A DNA stretch of 58,563 nucleotides from Desulfobulbaceae bacterium (GCA_018335795.1 JAGXRP010000046.1:1-58563), one strand, 5' to 3'; counted from the stretch's first letter, positions 1 through 9,044 are shown. Numbers and translations are program-made. Notes: generated by a model from the sequence alone, not told the origin.

Positions 1-174
1 TTCCATACATTAAAAATGGAATTAGTTTACCAAACACGATTTAAAACAAGGAGTGAAGCTGAGATGATGATATTCGAGTATATTGAAGTGTTCTATAACA
101 GACATAGGATGCATTCCAGTTTGAATTATTTATCTCCGCTAGAATTTGAACAACAATTTTTTAGTAACAAATAA
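1..174 (+). CDS. IS3-family transposase OrfB, C-terminal fragment (5' end outside window)
   Basis: Reading frame 1 is open from the first base to the TAA at 172-174 and encodes the last 57 residues of an rve-type (DDE) integrase core. The signature is the TLKxELVYQTRF stretch, then EYIEVFYNRHRMHSSLNY and SPLEFE, which closes IS3-family OrfB proteins. The final catalytic Glu lies upstream of the window. The product catalyses IS transposition. Nothing in the visible part suggests inactivation. Confidence 0.9.
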   Translation, partial: FHTLKMELVYQTRFKTRSEAEMMIFEYIEVFYNRHRMHSSLNYLSPLEFEQQFFSNK

Positions 175-212
175 TCTCTTATATTTGTGTACACAAAACT
201 GGGGGAAGATCA
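1..212 (+). mobile_element. IS3-family insertion sequence, right end only
   Basis: The window opens inside an insertion sequence and contains only its 3' part: the end of the transposase and the right terminal inverted repeat. The repeat ends at 212 and, read inward, begins TGATCTTCCCCCAGTTTTG; TGATCT followed by a C-rich stretch is typical of IS3-family ends. A perfect 14-bp palindrome (TTTGTGTACACAAA, 184-197) lies at the inner part of the repeat. The left end and target duplication are outside the window. The element lies inside a gene on the opposite strand (see 213-1001). Confidence 0.85.
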
Positions 213-1001
213 GATTGTTTATAGCTGCAATTTGTTCATCAAGCTGAGTAAATCTTAATTTATTATAAGTAAAATATGGAGCATTATAAGAATTATGTTC
301 AATAATGACTCGATATTGAACTACATCCAAATTAATAGTTGAAATTCTACTTTTTTTTTATCTTCATATTCATAACTGTCCTCAGCTAAAATTTCTGTTC
401 TGCTGTCATTAAAAATTAAATCAACATTATCAAATGAATAATTATGTACTAAATTTAATTTATCGAAACCATCAAATTTGAACACACTCAAATCGCTTCT
501 CGTAAAAAAAGAATTAGGGAATACAACTCCACTTATTGAATAAGCTAAATATATTTGTTCTCTGTAAAAATCATAATCAGCTAACATTCTATGAATTTCT
601 ATGATAGCATCACCTCCGAGAAAATTTCCTTTAGAATGTTTGATTAGGGAATCAGTTTTCATATCATAAACTTCAAAGCGAATATTATAAATCAATTCCT
701 TGTCTATCTTGAAGTAAGTTTTCAAATCGCTACTAATTTCATAAGCTCTAGCAAAAGATTTTTCAAATATCAACTTACCGTCCTCAACTTTCCAAAATCG
801 CAAAACGTTGTTTTTTGAGTATGTCCAGACTGTATCACCGCTTACAGACAAACCGAATTGAGTAATTGAATCAACTTGCATCCTCTGAAATAAAGCATTC
901 CCCTCCTGCACCCAGCCGCTTGTGTCTTGTTGAGCAAAAAGATTGAGGTTCGCTGCAAAGAGGAATGCGGCGATGGCGATGAGTCTGAGCATAAACAACA
1001 T
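213..1001 (-). pseudogene. Secreted protein gene, interrupted by IS3 element and frameshifted
   Basis: The reading frame begins with a signal peptide (Met-Leu-Phe-Met-Leu-Arg then a hydrophobic run ending near NLFAQ), followed by about 210 residues rich in Trp, Asp and aromatic beta-strand patterns resembling a WD40-like or beta-propeller protein. The frame stops near 321. In another frame, starting right after a run of nine A residues (coding strand; 351-359), an open frame continues to the IS boundary at 212 and runs into the IS. One extra base in the A-run would join the two. So the gene is cut by the IS and has probably also drifted at the homopolymer. Function unknown. The first ATG of the open frame, at 1037, would place charged residues before the signal peptide, so I prefer 1001 (or 992). 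Confidence 0.6.
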
Positions 1002-1121
1002 TTTTCGACTCCCAAAATAGAAAAAAACTTTTGGCAAATTTTATCTGCCCTCTATATACTATGACACATGAAAGTGCCTTGCGTTGCAAAGAATTTGAAA
1101 AAATCTAAAAAAATCACTTAA

Positions 1122-2366
1122 CTATTCGTAATCACCCTCGTTAGTTTCAAGCATCATGAAATCTGTTTCTTCGATTGCCTGCAACCCATAGCCTTTGATT
1201 GAGCCAAACATTTCCGACATTCCGAGCACAATGGATTCGATTTGTTTTTCGCGCATAGCCCAAATTTTTGTCATTTGGGTTCGTTCTTTGTTGATTCCGT
1301 CGCGTATTTTGTTGAATGTGTCAACGATTTGCGTTACGCGTTGGTTAAATTCGTTGCTCGTTAGGTAGTTATAAATCATTTCCTTTGCATCGCTTTTATT
1401 TGCTTCTTGGAGCTTGACTTGATTGACTGAAATCAGCATCTCACGCAAAACTGCCACGACGCTTTCAAATTCGCCAAAGCTGCAAACCCAAACTCCGTCA
1501 ATGTTCGAGAAAGATTTGACGCCTTGTGGCATAGTTTGGGTCACCAACACCCCGATATCGGCTTTGATTGCAATCATATCGTCCTTGAGCTTGGCAATCC
1601 ATTCCTTGTTGAAACTCACTGTACGCTTGCTCTCATATGCAATTTTGCCACATTCGGCATTCAAAGGATTGCGAACAGTTTGGATAATATCTGCACCGCT
1701 TTTGCCTTTGGGAACTTCGGATATTATGTCATATGGATATTTAACAGCTAAAAACTCCTCCAATATCAGTTCTTGTACTTCGCCTTGCATTTGCATCGAG
1801 CCTTGTTCGGCTTTACGACGCATCTCATCAGCTAATTTTTTTTGGTCATCAATTTGCTTTTTTAATTCTCGCATCTGAAGCTCGTATCTTTGGCTCATAC
1901 CAGCTTCCATTTCAATGCGGATTTGTTGTTGTTGTTCCAAAAGTTTACGTTCCAACTCCAAATCATGATTTTGCTTCATATCATTGAGTTTTTGTTGAGT
2001 TTGGAGTAATTCAATTTCCTTGCGTCTGAGCTGGGTATTTTCTTCTTTGGCAATTTTAGCATCATTCTCGAGTAATTTCATTTTCTCCTCGAATTCCCCT
2101 GCCAATTTTTGATTGATTTGTTCGCGTTCAAAATTCAAGCGTTTTGCAAGTTGACTCTGAATCATCTCCTCCATTTCTTGTCGTTGTTTGCCGATTTCAC
2201 TTTTTTGTTTTTCGAGTATTGCTCTTTCGGAATCAACAATTTGCTTGTAGTCGCTGATTTTTTTATCATAATCGTTTTTGATGGTGTTTTCGATTTGTGA
2301 TTTGATTACTTCTTCGACGCCAAATCTATTGTGGCAACTGGGACATTCGACTATAATTTCGGTCAT
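1122..2366 (-). CDS. DUF2130 domain protein (coiled coil plus nuclease-like domain)
   Basis: A 414-residue protein of the DUF2130 family. It starts with a short CPSCH zinc-ribbon-like motif (residues 8-12), continues as a long charged coiled coil (about residues 30-195, rich in Glu, Lys and Gln), and ends in the DUF2130 domain with the EEFLAVKYPYD, SGADIIQTV and YESKRT segments. The domain has the look of a PD-(D/E)xK-like fold (GAD then ESK), similar in layout to RmuC-type coiled-coil nucleases, but its biochemical role is not established. No signal peptide, so cytoplasmic. Single-gene transcript between the broken gene and a divergent secreted-protein gene. Confidence 0.85.
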   Translation of the reverse strand: MTEIIVECPSCHNRFGVEEVIKSQIENTIKNDYDKKISDYKQIVDSERAILEKQKSEIGKQRQEMEEMIQSQLAKRLNFEREQINQKLAGEFEEKMKLLENDAKIAKEENTQLRRKEIELLQTQQKLNDMKQNHDLELERKLLEQQQQIRIEMEAGMSQRYELQMRELKKQIDDQKKLADEMRRKAEQGSMQMQGEVQELILEEFLAVKYPYDIISEVPKGKSGADIIQTVRNPLNAECGKIAYESKRTVSFNKEWIAKLKDDMIAIKADIGVLVTQTMPQGVKSFSNIDGVWVCSFGEFESVVAVLREMLISVNQVKLQEANKSDAKEMIYNYLTSNEFNQRVTQIVDTFNKIRDGINKERTQMTKIWAMREKQIESIVLGMSEMFGSIKGYGLQAIEETDFMMLETNEGDYE

Positions 2367-2480
2367 GGTATAATCTCCAAAACATTAATGAACAAATATG
2401 CTGAAAAAGATGCAATATAATAAATTTTGGTGCAAATTTCGACTTTTGAAGTCACCAATTCAATGTTTTGGCACGGTTAT

Positions 2481-2528
2481 ACGTCATAAATTTTTGGCTC
2501 TTTGTAACAAAAGGGTGACTTATGACGT
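2481..2528. repeat. 9-bp inverted repeat between divergent genes
   Basis: ACGTCATAA at 2481-2489 is mirrored exactly by TTATGACGT at 2520-2528 with a 30-bp loop. It sits in the 216-bp space between two divergently transcribed genes, 55 bp before the ATG at 2583. It could be an operator, a paired regulator site or a leader hairpin; the loop is long for a terminator and there is no T-tract. Only the sequence symmetry is seen. Confidence 0.4.
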
Positions 2529-2582
2529 TATTAGTATATGTTTAAAGATGAAAATCAATTTTAAAATTTTATGGTGTTAGAA

Positions 2583-5222
2583 ATGAAAAGATTCAAACTT
2601 CTTGTTGTGGCTCTATTATTAATTGTGATGCAGCATTACGCTTATTCGCAAGTGCCACCCACTCTATTGCTTCCTACAAACAACAACAATTGCCAAAGTT
2701 TAACTGTTGATTTTGATTGGGAACCTACAAGCTTAGCACAGAGCTATACTGTCCAAATTTCCGAAAATGCAGACTTTGAAGATTATGTAATTAATCAACC
2801 CGGCTTGACAACAACGGAATTGAGAGTCATTTTGAATGATTGGGGCAAGCGTTATTGGTGGCGAGTAACTGCGGTTTATTCCGGCGGTGGAATGGGTACA
2901 TCGAATCCATTTTCCTTTTATACAAAAGCGGCTCCGGTAAACTTAGTCAATCCCAATAATGGTGTAGTTTGTACTGAATTAAATGTACAATTCAAATGGA
3001 CAAAAAATGGCGCAGAATTCTACAATATTAGAATAGCAAGCGATACTGCTTTCGGAAATATTGTTTACAGCAAGAGCAATATAACTGATAGTACAATATC
3101 TATTAAGTTGCCAAATTATGATACTAAGTATTTTTGGCAGGTGTCTTCGCTGAAAGGTACTTGCAGTAGCGAATGGTCTATGATTAGAACCTTGACTACT
3201 AAAACAGCTTTGCCTGTTCAATCTTTGCCTGCGAACTTATCATATGGTACTGCCATATTTCCTAGCCTACCATTCGCGACAACTTTAGTCTGGAAACCGG
3301 TCGAAAATGCAGAAAGTTATCTATTACAAATTTCTACTGACCCAACTTTTGCAAAAACTGAAGTTGATACTGTTGACCTAACAGATACAACTTTCAATTA
3401 TGTAATTGGAGAGATTTATAATACTGTTTATTATTGGAGAATTGCGGTTATTGTTGATGGATGTTTGAGCGATTGGACAAATAGTTTCTCATTTAAAACT
3501 CCTTATACTAACACAAATTTGATTACTCCCTTGCATAATGAAATATGTGTTTCGATGGTAGATAATTTATTCAAATGGACTGCAGTCGAATCCGCGACGA
3601 GATACAGAATACAAATATCTGATACAGATAACTTCGAAAATTTATTATTCGATATTGATAATATTGATGTTACAGAAGTTTCTGTCCATTTACTATTACC
3701 AATGACTCCACATTATTGGAGAATTAAAGCTCAAGACCAAAACAATGATGGATTATGGTCGGCAGTCCGTAAATTTTCGAGTACTCAAATCCAACCCGAT
3801 TTTGTATCGCCTGTGGATGGAGCTGTTGGATTACCAATGGTTGTAACTTTAGAATGGGAAGAGCTATCAGCATTTGATTTGTTTGACGTTAGAGTATCTT
3901 CTGACCCAACTTTCACAACAAAAATCGTTGATTCTACATCCTTGAATGGAAATTCTTTGACCATAACACTGCCTGAAAATAATACAGTTTATTATTGGCA
4001 AGTCAGAGCTCGTTTGGGTAGTTGTGTTGGAGATTGGTCTAATACTTATATGTTCAAAACACTCATTCAACCACCTATGTTGCTCATGCCTGATAATTTT
4101 AGTTCGAGTGTTTCAATCTATCCTATTTTCTCTTGGGAAGAAGTAGATGATGCGATAAATTATCAAATTAGAGTTTCAAAGGACAGTTTATTTGGTGTTA
4201 TATATAAAACATCTGATAATATTAATTCGACAAGTTTCACCTTTGCAGGTGAAGAATTCGAGGAAGAAACAACATATTATTGGCAAGTCAGAGCAAAAAA
4301 CAATGACGGAATAAGTCTCTGGTCTGAATTTTTCAGATTCAGTACTGGAACAAAACCTGCAAATGCTCCGCTGCTTTTATTGCCACAAAATGGTACTATC
4401 AAAGTACCATTCAGCGAAGATTTAGTATGGAGAATTGAAGATGAAGCAGAATTATACCGCGTACAATTAGCGTTGGATATGGATTTTGTTTCGATTGTAA
4501 TTGATAGTATTTTGATTGATACAAAAATGAACCTTGCAGCCTTTGTCGAACGTTACACTAATTATCATTGGAGAGTGGCTTCAATAAACAAGGGCGGACA
4601 AGGAGCGTGGTCAAGTGCATTCAGATTCCGCACTAAAGACATTGCACCGGAAGACCAAGTTACGCTTTCATCTCCTGCAAATAATGCAAGCGGATTGCCT
4701 AATTTCTTCACTTTCAATTGGGCAGAAGTTGATAGAGCATTCGGGTACGAATTGCAAATTGCTACTACAAATAACTTTGCCGATGGCAGCGTATTTTATA
4801 GCAACTCAAGCATTTGGCAAAATTCTAAACTGGTTTATGATATGCCTCACAATACCAAAATGTGGTGGAGAGTCAGAGCTTGGAACGAAGATGGCGAAGC
4901 ACCATGGTCAAATACTTGGACATTTAGCACTTTAGACCCAACTTCGGTAGAAGACTTTACTTCCGAAACTGAAACTTTTGCATTTCCTAACCCTGCAACA
5001 GATGCAACTTACATCGTATTCGATATGGACAAATCTGTAAATACGAATATCAAAATTATCAATATGCTTGGACGTGAAATTCAAAAAATTGACAATTATG
5101 CGACCCAATCAGGCGAGAACCGCTTACAAATTAACACATCGAATTTAGTACCGGGTCTGTACATATTCATAATTGAATATAGTGGCGGACGCATAAATGG
5201 CAAATTCGTAGTAAATAAGTAA
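2583..5222 (+). CDS. Secreted multi-repeat fibronectin-III-like protein with T9SS sorting domain
   Basis: About 879 residues. A Lys/Arg start and hydrophobic stretch ending AYSQ form a signal peptide. The body has about eight repeats of roughly 90-100 residues. Each repeat contains a P(A/T/D)N or PxNG opening, a FxW strand, a YxxQIS-DxxF strand and a YYWRV/YYWQVRA strand, and ends W(S/T)xxxxFxT: a fibronectin type III-like, Ig-fold architecture. The C-terminal ~80 residues contain FPNPAT and NLVPGLYIFII, the Por-type sorting domain recognised by type IX secretion. Predicted role: surface or extracellular adhesin/scaffold (inference). A start at 2571 would put MVLE before the basic n-region, so I prefer 2583. 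Followed by a strong terminator. Confidence 0.85.
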   Translation: MKRFKLLVVALLLIVMQHYAYSQVPPTLLLPTNNNNCQSLTVDFDWEPTSLAQSYTVQISENADFEDYVINQPGLTTTELRVILNDWGKRYWWRVTAVYSGGGMGTSNPFSFYTKAAPVNLVNPNNGVVCTELNVQFKWTKNGAEFYNIRIASDTAFGNIVYSKSNITDSTISIKLPNYDTKYFWQVSSLKGTCSSEWSMIRTLTTKTALPVQSLPANLSYGTAIFPSLPFATTLVWKPVENAESYLLQISTDPTFAKTEVDTVDLTDTTFNYVIGEIYNTVYYWRIAVIVDGCLSDWTNSFSFKTPYTNTNLITPLHNEICVSMVDNLFKWTAVESATRYRIQISDTDNFENLLFDIDNIDVTEVSVHLLLPMTPHYWRIKAQDQNNDGLWSAVRKFSSTQIQPDFVSPVDGAVGLPMVVTLEWEELSAFDLFDVRVSSDPTFTTKIVDSTSLNGNSLTITLPENNTVYYWQVRARLGSCVGDWSNTYMFKTLIQPPMLLMPDNFSSSVSIYPIFSWEEVDDAINYQIRVSKDSLFGVIYKTSDNINSTSFTFAGEEFEEETTYYWQVRAKNNDGISLWSEFFRFSTGTKPANAPLLLLPQNGTIKVPFSEDLVWRIEDEAELYRVQLALDMDFVSIVIDSILIDTKMNLAAFVERYTNYHWRVASINKGGQGAWSSAFRFRTKDIAPEDQVTLSSPANNASGLPNFFTFNWAEVDRAFGYELQIATTNNFADGSVFYSNSSIWQNSKLVYDMPHNTKMWWRVRAWNEDGEAPWSNTWTFSTLDPTSVEDFTSETETFAFPNPATDATYIVFDMDKSVNTNIKIINMLGREIQKIDNYATQSGENRLQINTSNLVPGLYIFIIEYSGGRINGKFVVNK

Positions 5223-5244
5223 AGTTGCATAGAATCACATTTTT

Positions 5245-5274
5245 AAAAGCTGTCCAAATGGGCAGCTTTTTTTT
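5245..5274 (+). terminator. Rho-independent terminator after the FN3-like gene
   Basis: An 11-bp stem AAAAGCTGTCC / GGGCAGCTTTT (one G-U pair) closed by an AAAT loop and followed by T8. It lies 22 bp after the stop codon at 5222. The core CTGTCCAAATGGGCAG recurs at 58365-58388 and, inverted, at 20514-20533. Confidence 0.9.
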
Positions 5275-5283
5275 GTGTTCTAT

Positions 5284-5366
5284 AGATGTGCCACACCTGG
5301 CAAATGTGAACATCTTAATTGATTAACTAATCCCATGACTCCAAGTGTCTCAGGTGTGGCACATCT
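5284..5366. repeat. 16-bp perfect inverted repeat flanking 51 bp
   Basis: AGATGTGCCACACCTG (5284-5299) is exactly mirrored by CAGGTGTGGCACATCT (5351-5366). The 51-bp interior contains no ORF. The arrangement resembles the ends of a very small non-autonomous mobile element (MITE-like) or a long hairpin; no flanking duplication is obvious by eye. It lies in the 600-bp gene-free stretch 5223-5822, between the terminator and the leader repeat. Confidence 0.6.
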
Positions 5367-5458
5367 TATTTGTTTTAAACTTTTTTTGATACAAATGTAA
5401 CAAAACGAACTTTCACTTGTTTATACATTATGAGAGAGTTCAAATTCAGAATGAAAAT

Positions 5459-5756
5459 TTGATGTTAAAAATTTGTAAAATAGGGATTTCTACAGAGCTA
5501 CAGAGCTACAGAGCTACAGAGCTACAGAGGAGCGACGAGATGCTAAAATCTTATTGTACCCTATTGCTCGGAACTTTTCCACATTCAAAAACACTTGAAA
5601 CACACAAGAATCATAGCTTTTATTTATCAACCAAACTCTCGCAAAGTTCATTGACAATACATAAATCGTATTCACTCATAAACAAGCGGGGTCATTTATG
5701 ATTGTCAGCTAAGTACCCAGAGCACGGGGAGCTTTGGGGGTGAACTGAATACCCAA
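5459..5756 (+). repeat. Leader repeat, copy A (upstream of secreted-protein gene pair)
   Basis: A 298-bp sequence that recurs in inverted orientation at 20069-20356, nearly 90% identical by my hand alignment. From 5' to 3' it holds TTGATGTT, an 8-bp tandem repeat, GAGGAGCGACGAGATGC, a long conserved block 5637-5690, a hairpin (GACAATACATAAAT 5653-5666 with ATTTATGATTGTC 5694-5706), CAGAGCACGGGGAG and a TTGGG/CCCAA hairpin at 5733-5756. It ends 66 bp before the ATG of the secreted-protein gene at 5823. A 94-codon ORF here (5417-5701) is destroyed in the other copy, so the element is DNA- or RNA-level, not coding. It could be a mobile repeat, a promoter/leader module or a small RNA gene. Confidence 0.85.
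5490..5529. repeat. 8-bp tandem repeat CTACAGAG x5
   Basis: Five perfect head-to-tail copies of CTACAGAG inside leader repeat copy A. Copy B has three units at the corresponding site (around 20301-20325 on the complementary strand), followed by CTTAAGAGG. The copy number therefore varies between the two elements, as expected for replication slippage. Confidence 0.9.
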
Positions 5757-5822
5757 CGCGGGAAATTATGAAAATGCTTTTTATTTTTTCTTAATAATTT
5801 AAAAATAATATAGGATTTATCA

Positions 5823-6782
5823 ATGAAAAAGGTTAGTAATAATATAACTATGAAATTTGCAACTTTCTTTGTAGTTGCTTTTGCTTTGTCTGCTTTCTTA
5901 ATTAACTCCACTTTTGCACAAAGTGGTTTACCTTGTGAACCAACTTTGGGGTATCCTGAAGTAGAATGGAATGATGGAGGTCCATTAGATGTTTACCCCT
6001 CGAGTATCGATTGTCCGGGTAATTGCAAAATTACTTTTGAATATAAACATAGATATGTTCAAACAATGTTAGGTTGGAGAAGAGATATAATTATAACAAA
6101 AATTACTCGGAGTGCAGGATGTGCAAATTGTGATTTTAATGAATTTAGACTAATGCTTTGGGGCATATGGGTTCATCATGCTGACATTGATGAATGGATT
6201 GATCCTGGTACTAATCAGTATAGCAATAGATATAGTGCGGCAAGTTGCTGGAGATATGAATTTGGTCCAATGGTTGAAGCATATCCTTGTTCCTCTGAAT
6301 GTTGTTCCCAATATTACAATGTAAGCCGTACAACCCAGGGAATTATATATTTCTGGATGACAGAACCAACTCCAATAACAAATAATTGTACTGAATATCC
6401 ATGCAACTACTTTATATGTGATAAGTTAAGTAATATTAGTATGACAGAGGAAGAATCTTCACCAATTTATGATGATAATCCTGGCTTGGGTGGATGGAAT
6501 AAACAAAGTTTAAACCCTAATGACAAATATCTTATTAGCGTTAACCCTAATCCTGCAACTCAAAACATTAATTTGAATATTAGTGGATTGTATGACAATT
6601 TCGTTTCTGTATCAATACATAATCAAAATGGTGAAGAAATTATTTCAAAACAATATAACACTTCTACAGGGACATTTGATAAAGATATTGATGTATCCAA
6701 TATTAATTCAGGAGTATATATTTTAACAATAAAAAGCAATGACAATATAATCCATACACAAAAAATAATAATATCAAAATAA
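5823..6782 (+). CDS. Cys-rich secreted protein with T9SS sorting domain
   Basis: 319 residues. A signal peptide (residues 1 to ~33, ending STFAQ) is followed by a Cys- and Trp-rich domain (residues 35-205, about 15 Cys including CPGNC, CANC and ECC), suggesting disulfides outside the cell, and a C-terminal sorting domain starting VNPNPAT with SGVYILTI near the end. The N-terminal domain matches no family I recognise. RBS-like AGGA lies 8 nt before ATG 5823; an alternative ATG is at 5850. First gene of a two-gene unit (10 bp or less to the next frame) headed by leader repeat copy A. Confidence 0.75.
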   Translation: MKKVSNNITMKFATFFVVAFALSAFLINSTFAQSGLPCEPTLGYPEVEWNDGGPLDVYPSSIDCPGNCKITFEYKHRYVQTMLGWRRDIIITKITRSAGCANCDFNEFRLMLWGIWVHHADIDEWIDPGTNQYSNRYSAASCWRYEFGPMVEAYPCSSECCSQYYNVSRTTQGIIYFWMTEPTPITNNCTEYPCNYFICDKLSNISMTEEESSPIYDDNPGLGGWNKQSLNPNDKYLISVNPNPATQNINLNISGLYDNFVSVSIHNQNGEEIISKQYNTSTGTFDKDIDVSNINSGVYILTIKSNDNIIHTQKIIISK

Positions 6783-6812
6783 TACAAGTATTTGTATAAA
6801 GGGGTTTTTCAA

Positions 6813-8111
6813 ATGAAATATTTAATATTACTACTATTTATTGTTAATTGCTTAATCTTAAAATCAGAAGACGAGTTCATTTATAAAAACTTGGTCGGCT
6901 TTCCATTACCTCAGGTTTACGGATATAATGATAATATAGCAATTATTGCATCAAGAATAGGTGATTCGAACTTTGTATATCTGACAGAAGATAAATGCGA
7001 AACTTGGAAGATGATTTATAAAGAGAAAAGAATAACAAAAGAGCCTTTTAGCGGTAACATTATGGATATATTATTTATTAGCAACCAATCTTTCCTATTA
7101 AATTTTCATAGGGGCACAATCGTAGTGACCACTGATAAAGGTGAAAATTGGATTGAATCTGTTCCTGATAGTGCATACTACAATTCCGGAGCATATATGT
7201 CATACCATCTTAATGACACCACATATTTATTTCATTATCATTTACTTCTAAAATCTTCTGATAATTTTAAAACTTGGCAATCATTTGAAAATCCTTTCGA
7301 AAAGGCTGACAGTATATCTATTGGCAGGATGCATTTGACAAAAGATGGTTATTTTATTGCATACTTGTATGATTGGATAAATGACCATCGGTATCATGCA
7401 TCGCTAAATTTGTATGATGGCAATTACCAATTAATTGAAACGCCACCTCATATGACCCAATCATATTTCATAAACAAGGATGTGGGGTGGTGCTTCAGAC
7501 GATTTAATTTTTTTGAATTTAATCCGGATACACTTAATTATCAATTAATATACAAAACAATTAATGGTGGTAAAGATTGGTTTAAGCAAATGGATACGAC
7601 TATTTTGCAATGTGAATTTACAGACATGAACTTTTTAAATGATAAAATCGGGTTTGCAATCGCAATAAATAGTCTTATATTGAATACTGAGGATGGTGGT
7701 GAAAATTGGAGAATACTTTTTGAAGTCAATGAAAATGATAAACCTTTTGGCACTATTTACAAAATAGTAACATTTGATGAGAACACGGCATTATTTAGAA
7801 GTTCAACAAAAGTCTTTTTGCTTCAAAGGAACCCAAGCGGAGTTTTTGAAATGATTCCGGAATTTGGAAGCAAGAATCAATCTTATTTAGCGAGACGTGG
7901 CGGGGAAATCCACTTACAAAATTTGGAAATACTAAATTCACCTGCCTTACATACAATTATGGGTGCTGAAGTCGAAAATAATTTGCATTTCAATATAGGA
8001 AAAAATGCTTCTGTAATCACTCTTCCGTCGGATATTTCGTGCGGATTATATTTCATTCATTTAGATACTTCCGAGGGTAGGCAATTTATACAAGTGCTCA
8101 TCCAAGACTAA
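6813..8111 (+). CDS. Secreted BNR/Asp-box (Ycf48-like) propeller protein
   Basis: 432 residues from the ATG at 6813, which is preceded by an AAAGGGG Shine-Dalgarno-like stretch and opens a good signal peptide (MKYLILLLFIVNCLI). The body holds recurring TTDKGENW, INGGKDWFK and TEDGGENWR strands, the S/TxDxGxxW Asp-box of BNR/Ycf48-like beta-propellers. The C-terminus (about residues 385-432, ISCGLYFIHLDT) resembles a degenerate Por sorting domain without a clear PNP motif. Probably a secreted propeller of unknown ligand. It is the second gene of the pair with 5823-6782 and ends at a strong terminator. Confidence 0.7.
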   Translation: MKYLILLLFIVNCLILKSEDEFIYKNLVGFPLPQVYGYNDNIAIIASRIGDSNFVYLTEDKCETWKMIYKEKRITKEPFSGNIMDILFISNQSFLLNFHRGTIVVTTDKGENWIESVPDSAYYNSGAYMSYHLNDTTYLFHYHLLLKSSDNFKTWQSFENPFEKADSISIGRMHLTKDGYFIAYLYDWINDHRYHASLNLYDGNYQLIETPPHMTQSYFINKDVGWCFRRFNFFEFNPDTLNYQLIYKTINGGKDWFKQMDTTILQCEFTDMNFLNDKIGFAIAINSLILNTEDGGENWRILFEVNENDKPFGTIYKIVTFDENTALFRSSTKVFLLQRNPSGVFEMIPEFGSKNQSYLARRGGEIHLQNLEILNSPALHTIMGAEVENNLHFNIGKNASVITLPSDISCGLYFIHLDTSEGRQFIQVLIQD

Positions 8112-8117
8112 AATTAT

Positions 8118-8147
8118 AGCCCGGCTCAATGGTCGGGCTTTTTTTTT
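8118..8147 (+). terminator. Rho-independent terminator
   Basis: Stem AGCCCG / CGGGCT (8118-8123 with 8134-8139) followed by nine T, just 7 bp after the stop codon at 8111. It closes the secreted-protein pair. Confidence 0.9.
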
Positions 8148-8213
8148 GTGAAAATTTCATTATCCCGAATATAAGAGACAGCTCTTTTAAACAACTTTTT
8201 TTTGGCATGATAT

Positions 8214-8681
8214 ATGAGTCATTTAAGCATTATGAAACATAAACAAAATGATGTGAAAATGCTTAGCTATAACAGGAATTTCAAATTAATATTATTGATA
8301 ATCTCGAGTGCGTTCGTGGTTAGTTGTTCGTCATCAGTCAGATTTTCTGATAGCGGCGATGCGGGATATGAAGATAATTTGAGCAAAGGTGAAGTATTTT
8401 ATGGCAAAGCCTCGTACTATGCAGATGCTTTTCATGGAAAACGAACTGCAAGCGGTGAAGTTTTTGATATGAACAAACTCACTGCTGCCCACAAAACTCT
8501 TCCTTTCGATACAATTTTGAACGTGAAAAATCTGAAAAACGGTAGAAGTGTAATGGTGAAAATCAACGACAGAGGACCCTTTGCCGGCTCTCGAGTTATA
8601 GATTTGTCAAAGGCTGCCGCTCAAGCATTGGATATGATTAGAGATGGCGTAATTGAAGTAGAAATCACAATAATGGAGTAA
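8214..8681 (+). CDS. rlpA: RlpA-like septal/peptidoglycan lytic protein, lipoprotein
   Basis: 155 residues. A lipoprotein signal ends VVSC, with the lipidated Cys at about residue 38 from the first ATG, followed by a double-psi beta-barrel domain. Typical RlpA motifs are [36 protein letters not shown] and [11 protein letters not shown]. RlpA family members cleave or bind denuded peptidoglycan at septa; this one lacks a SPOR domain, so it is the short form. The start is uncertain (8214, 8232 or 8259); 8259 gives the most compact signal peptide. Six bases separate it from the next gene. Confidence 0.9.
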   Translation: MSHLSIMKHKQNDVKMLSYNRNFKLILLIISSAFVVSCSSSVRFSDSGDAGYEDNLSKGEVFYGKASYYADAFHGKRTASGEVFDMNKLTAAHKTLPFDTILNVKNLKNGRSVMVKINDRGPFAGSRVIDLSKAAAQALDMIRDGVIEVEITIME

Positions 8682-8687
8682 ATGTAG

Positions 8688-9044
8688 ATGGATATTGCAG
8701 AATTGAGAGAATATTGCCTTGCCAAAAAAGGTACAACTGAGGATTACCCTTTTGACGAGACTACATTATGTTTGAGAGTCGGCGGAAAAATATTCGCTAT
8801 CACCGATATCGTAAAATTACCTTTCACGGTCAATTTGAAATGCGACCCCGAGCGTGCAATTGAGCTCCGAGAACGATATAGTAATATCATTCCGGGTTAT
8901 CACATGAATAAAAAGCTCTGGAATACGGTCGAACCCGGCGGAGAAGTGGATGACACATTGATGCGTCAACTAATTGACCATTCGTACGAATTAATCTTTG
9001 CGAGCCTGAAAAAAAAGCAACGAGACGAAATACTCGGCAATTAA
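8688..9044 (+). CDS. MmcQ/YjbR family protein
   Basis: 118 residues matching the MmcQ/YjbR family along its whole length: TTEDYPF near the N-terminus, KIFAITD, LKCDPERAIELRE, GYHMNKKLWNTV and a C-terminal LIxxSYELIFASL helix. The fold is CyaY-like and DNA binding has been proposed, but the cellular role is not settled. Probably co-transcribed with rlpA. Its stop overlaps the stop of the convergent M15 peptidase gene by 4 bp. Confidence 0.9.
   Translation: MDIAELREYCLAKKGTTEDYPFDETTLCLRVGGKIFAITDIVKLPFTVNLKCDPERAIELRERYSNIIPGYHMNKKLWNTVEPGGEVDDTLMRQLIDHSYELIFASLKKKQRDEILGN

Noticed and set aside
2398-2580. 60-codon ORF before the FN3-like protein
   Set aside because: No ribosome site, odd composition (many Cys, Lys, Ile), and it spans the inverted repeat.
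5490-5529. CRISPR-like tandem repeat
   Set aside because: Units are 8 bp and contiguous without spacers; no cas genes nearby.
5417-5701. 94-codon ORF across the leader repeat copy A, rich in ELQSYRATELQ from the 8-bp repeat
   Set aside because: The frame depends on the number of 8-bp units and is stopped by TAA in copy B; no ribosome site.
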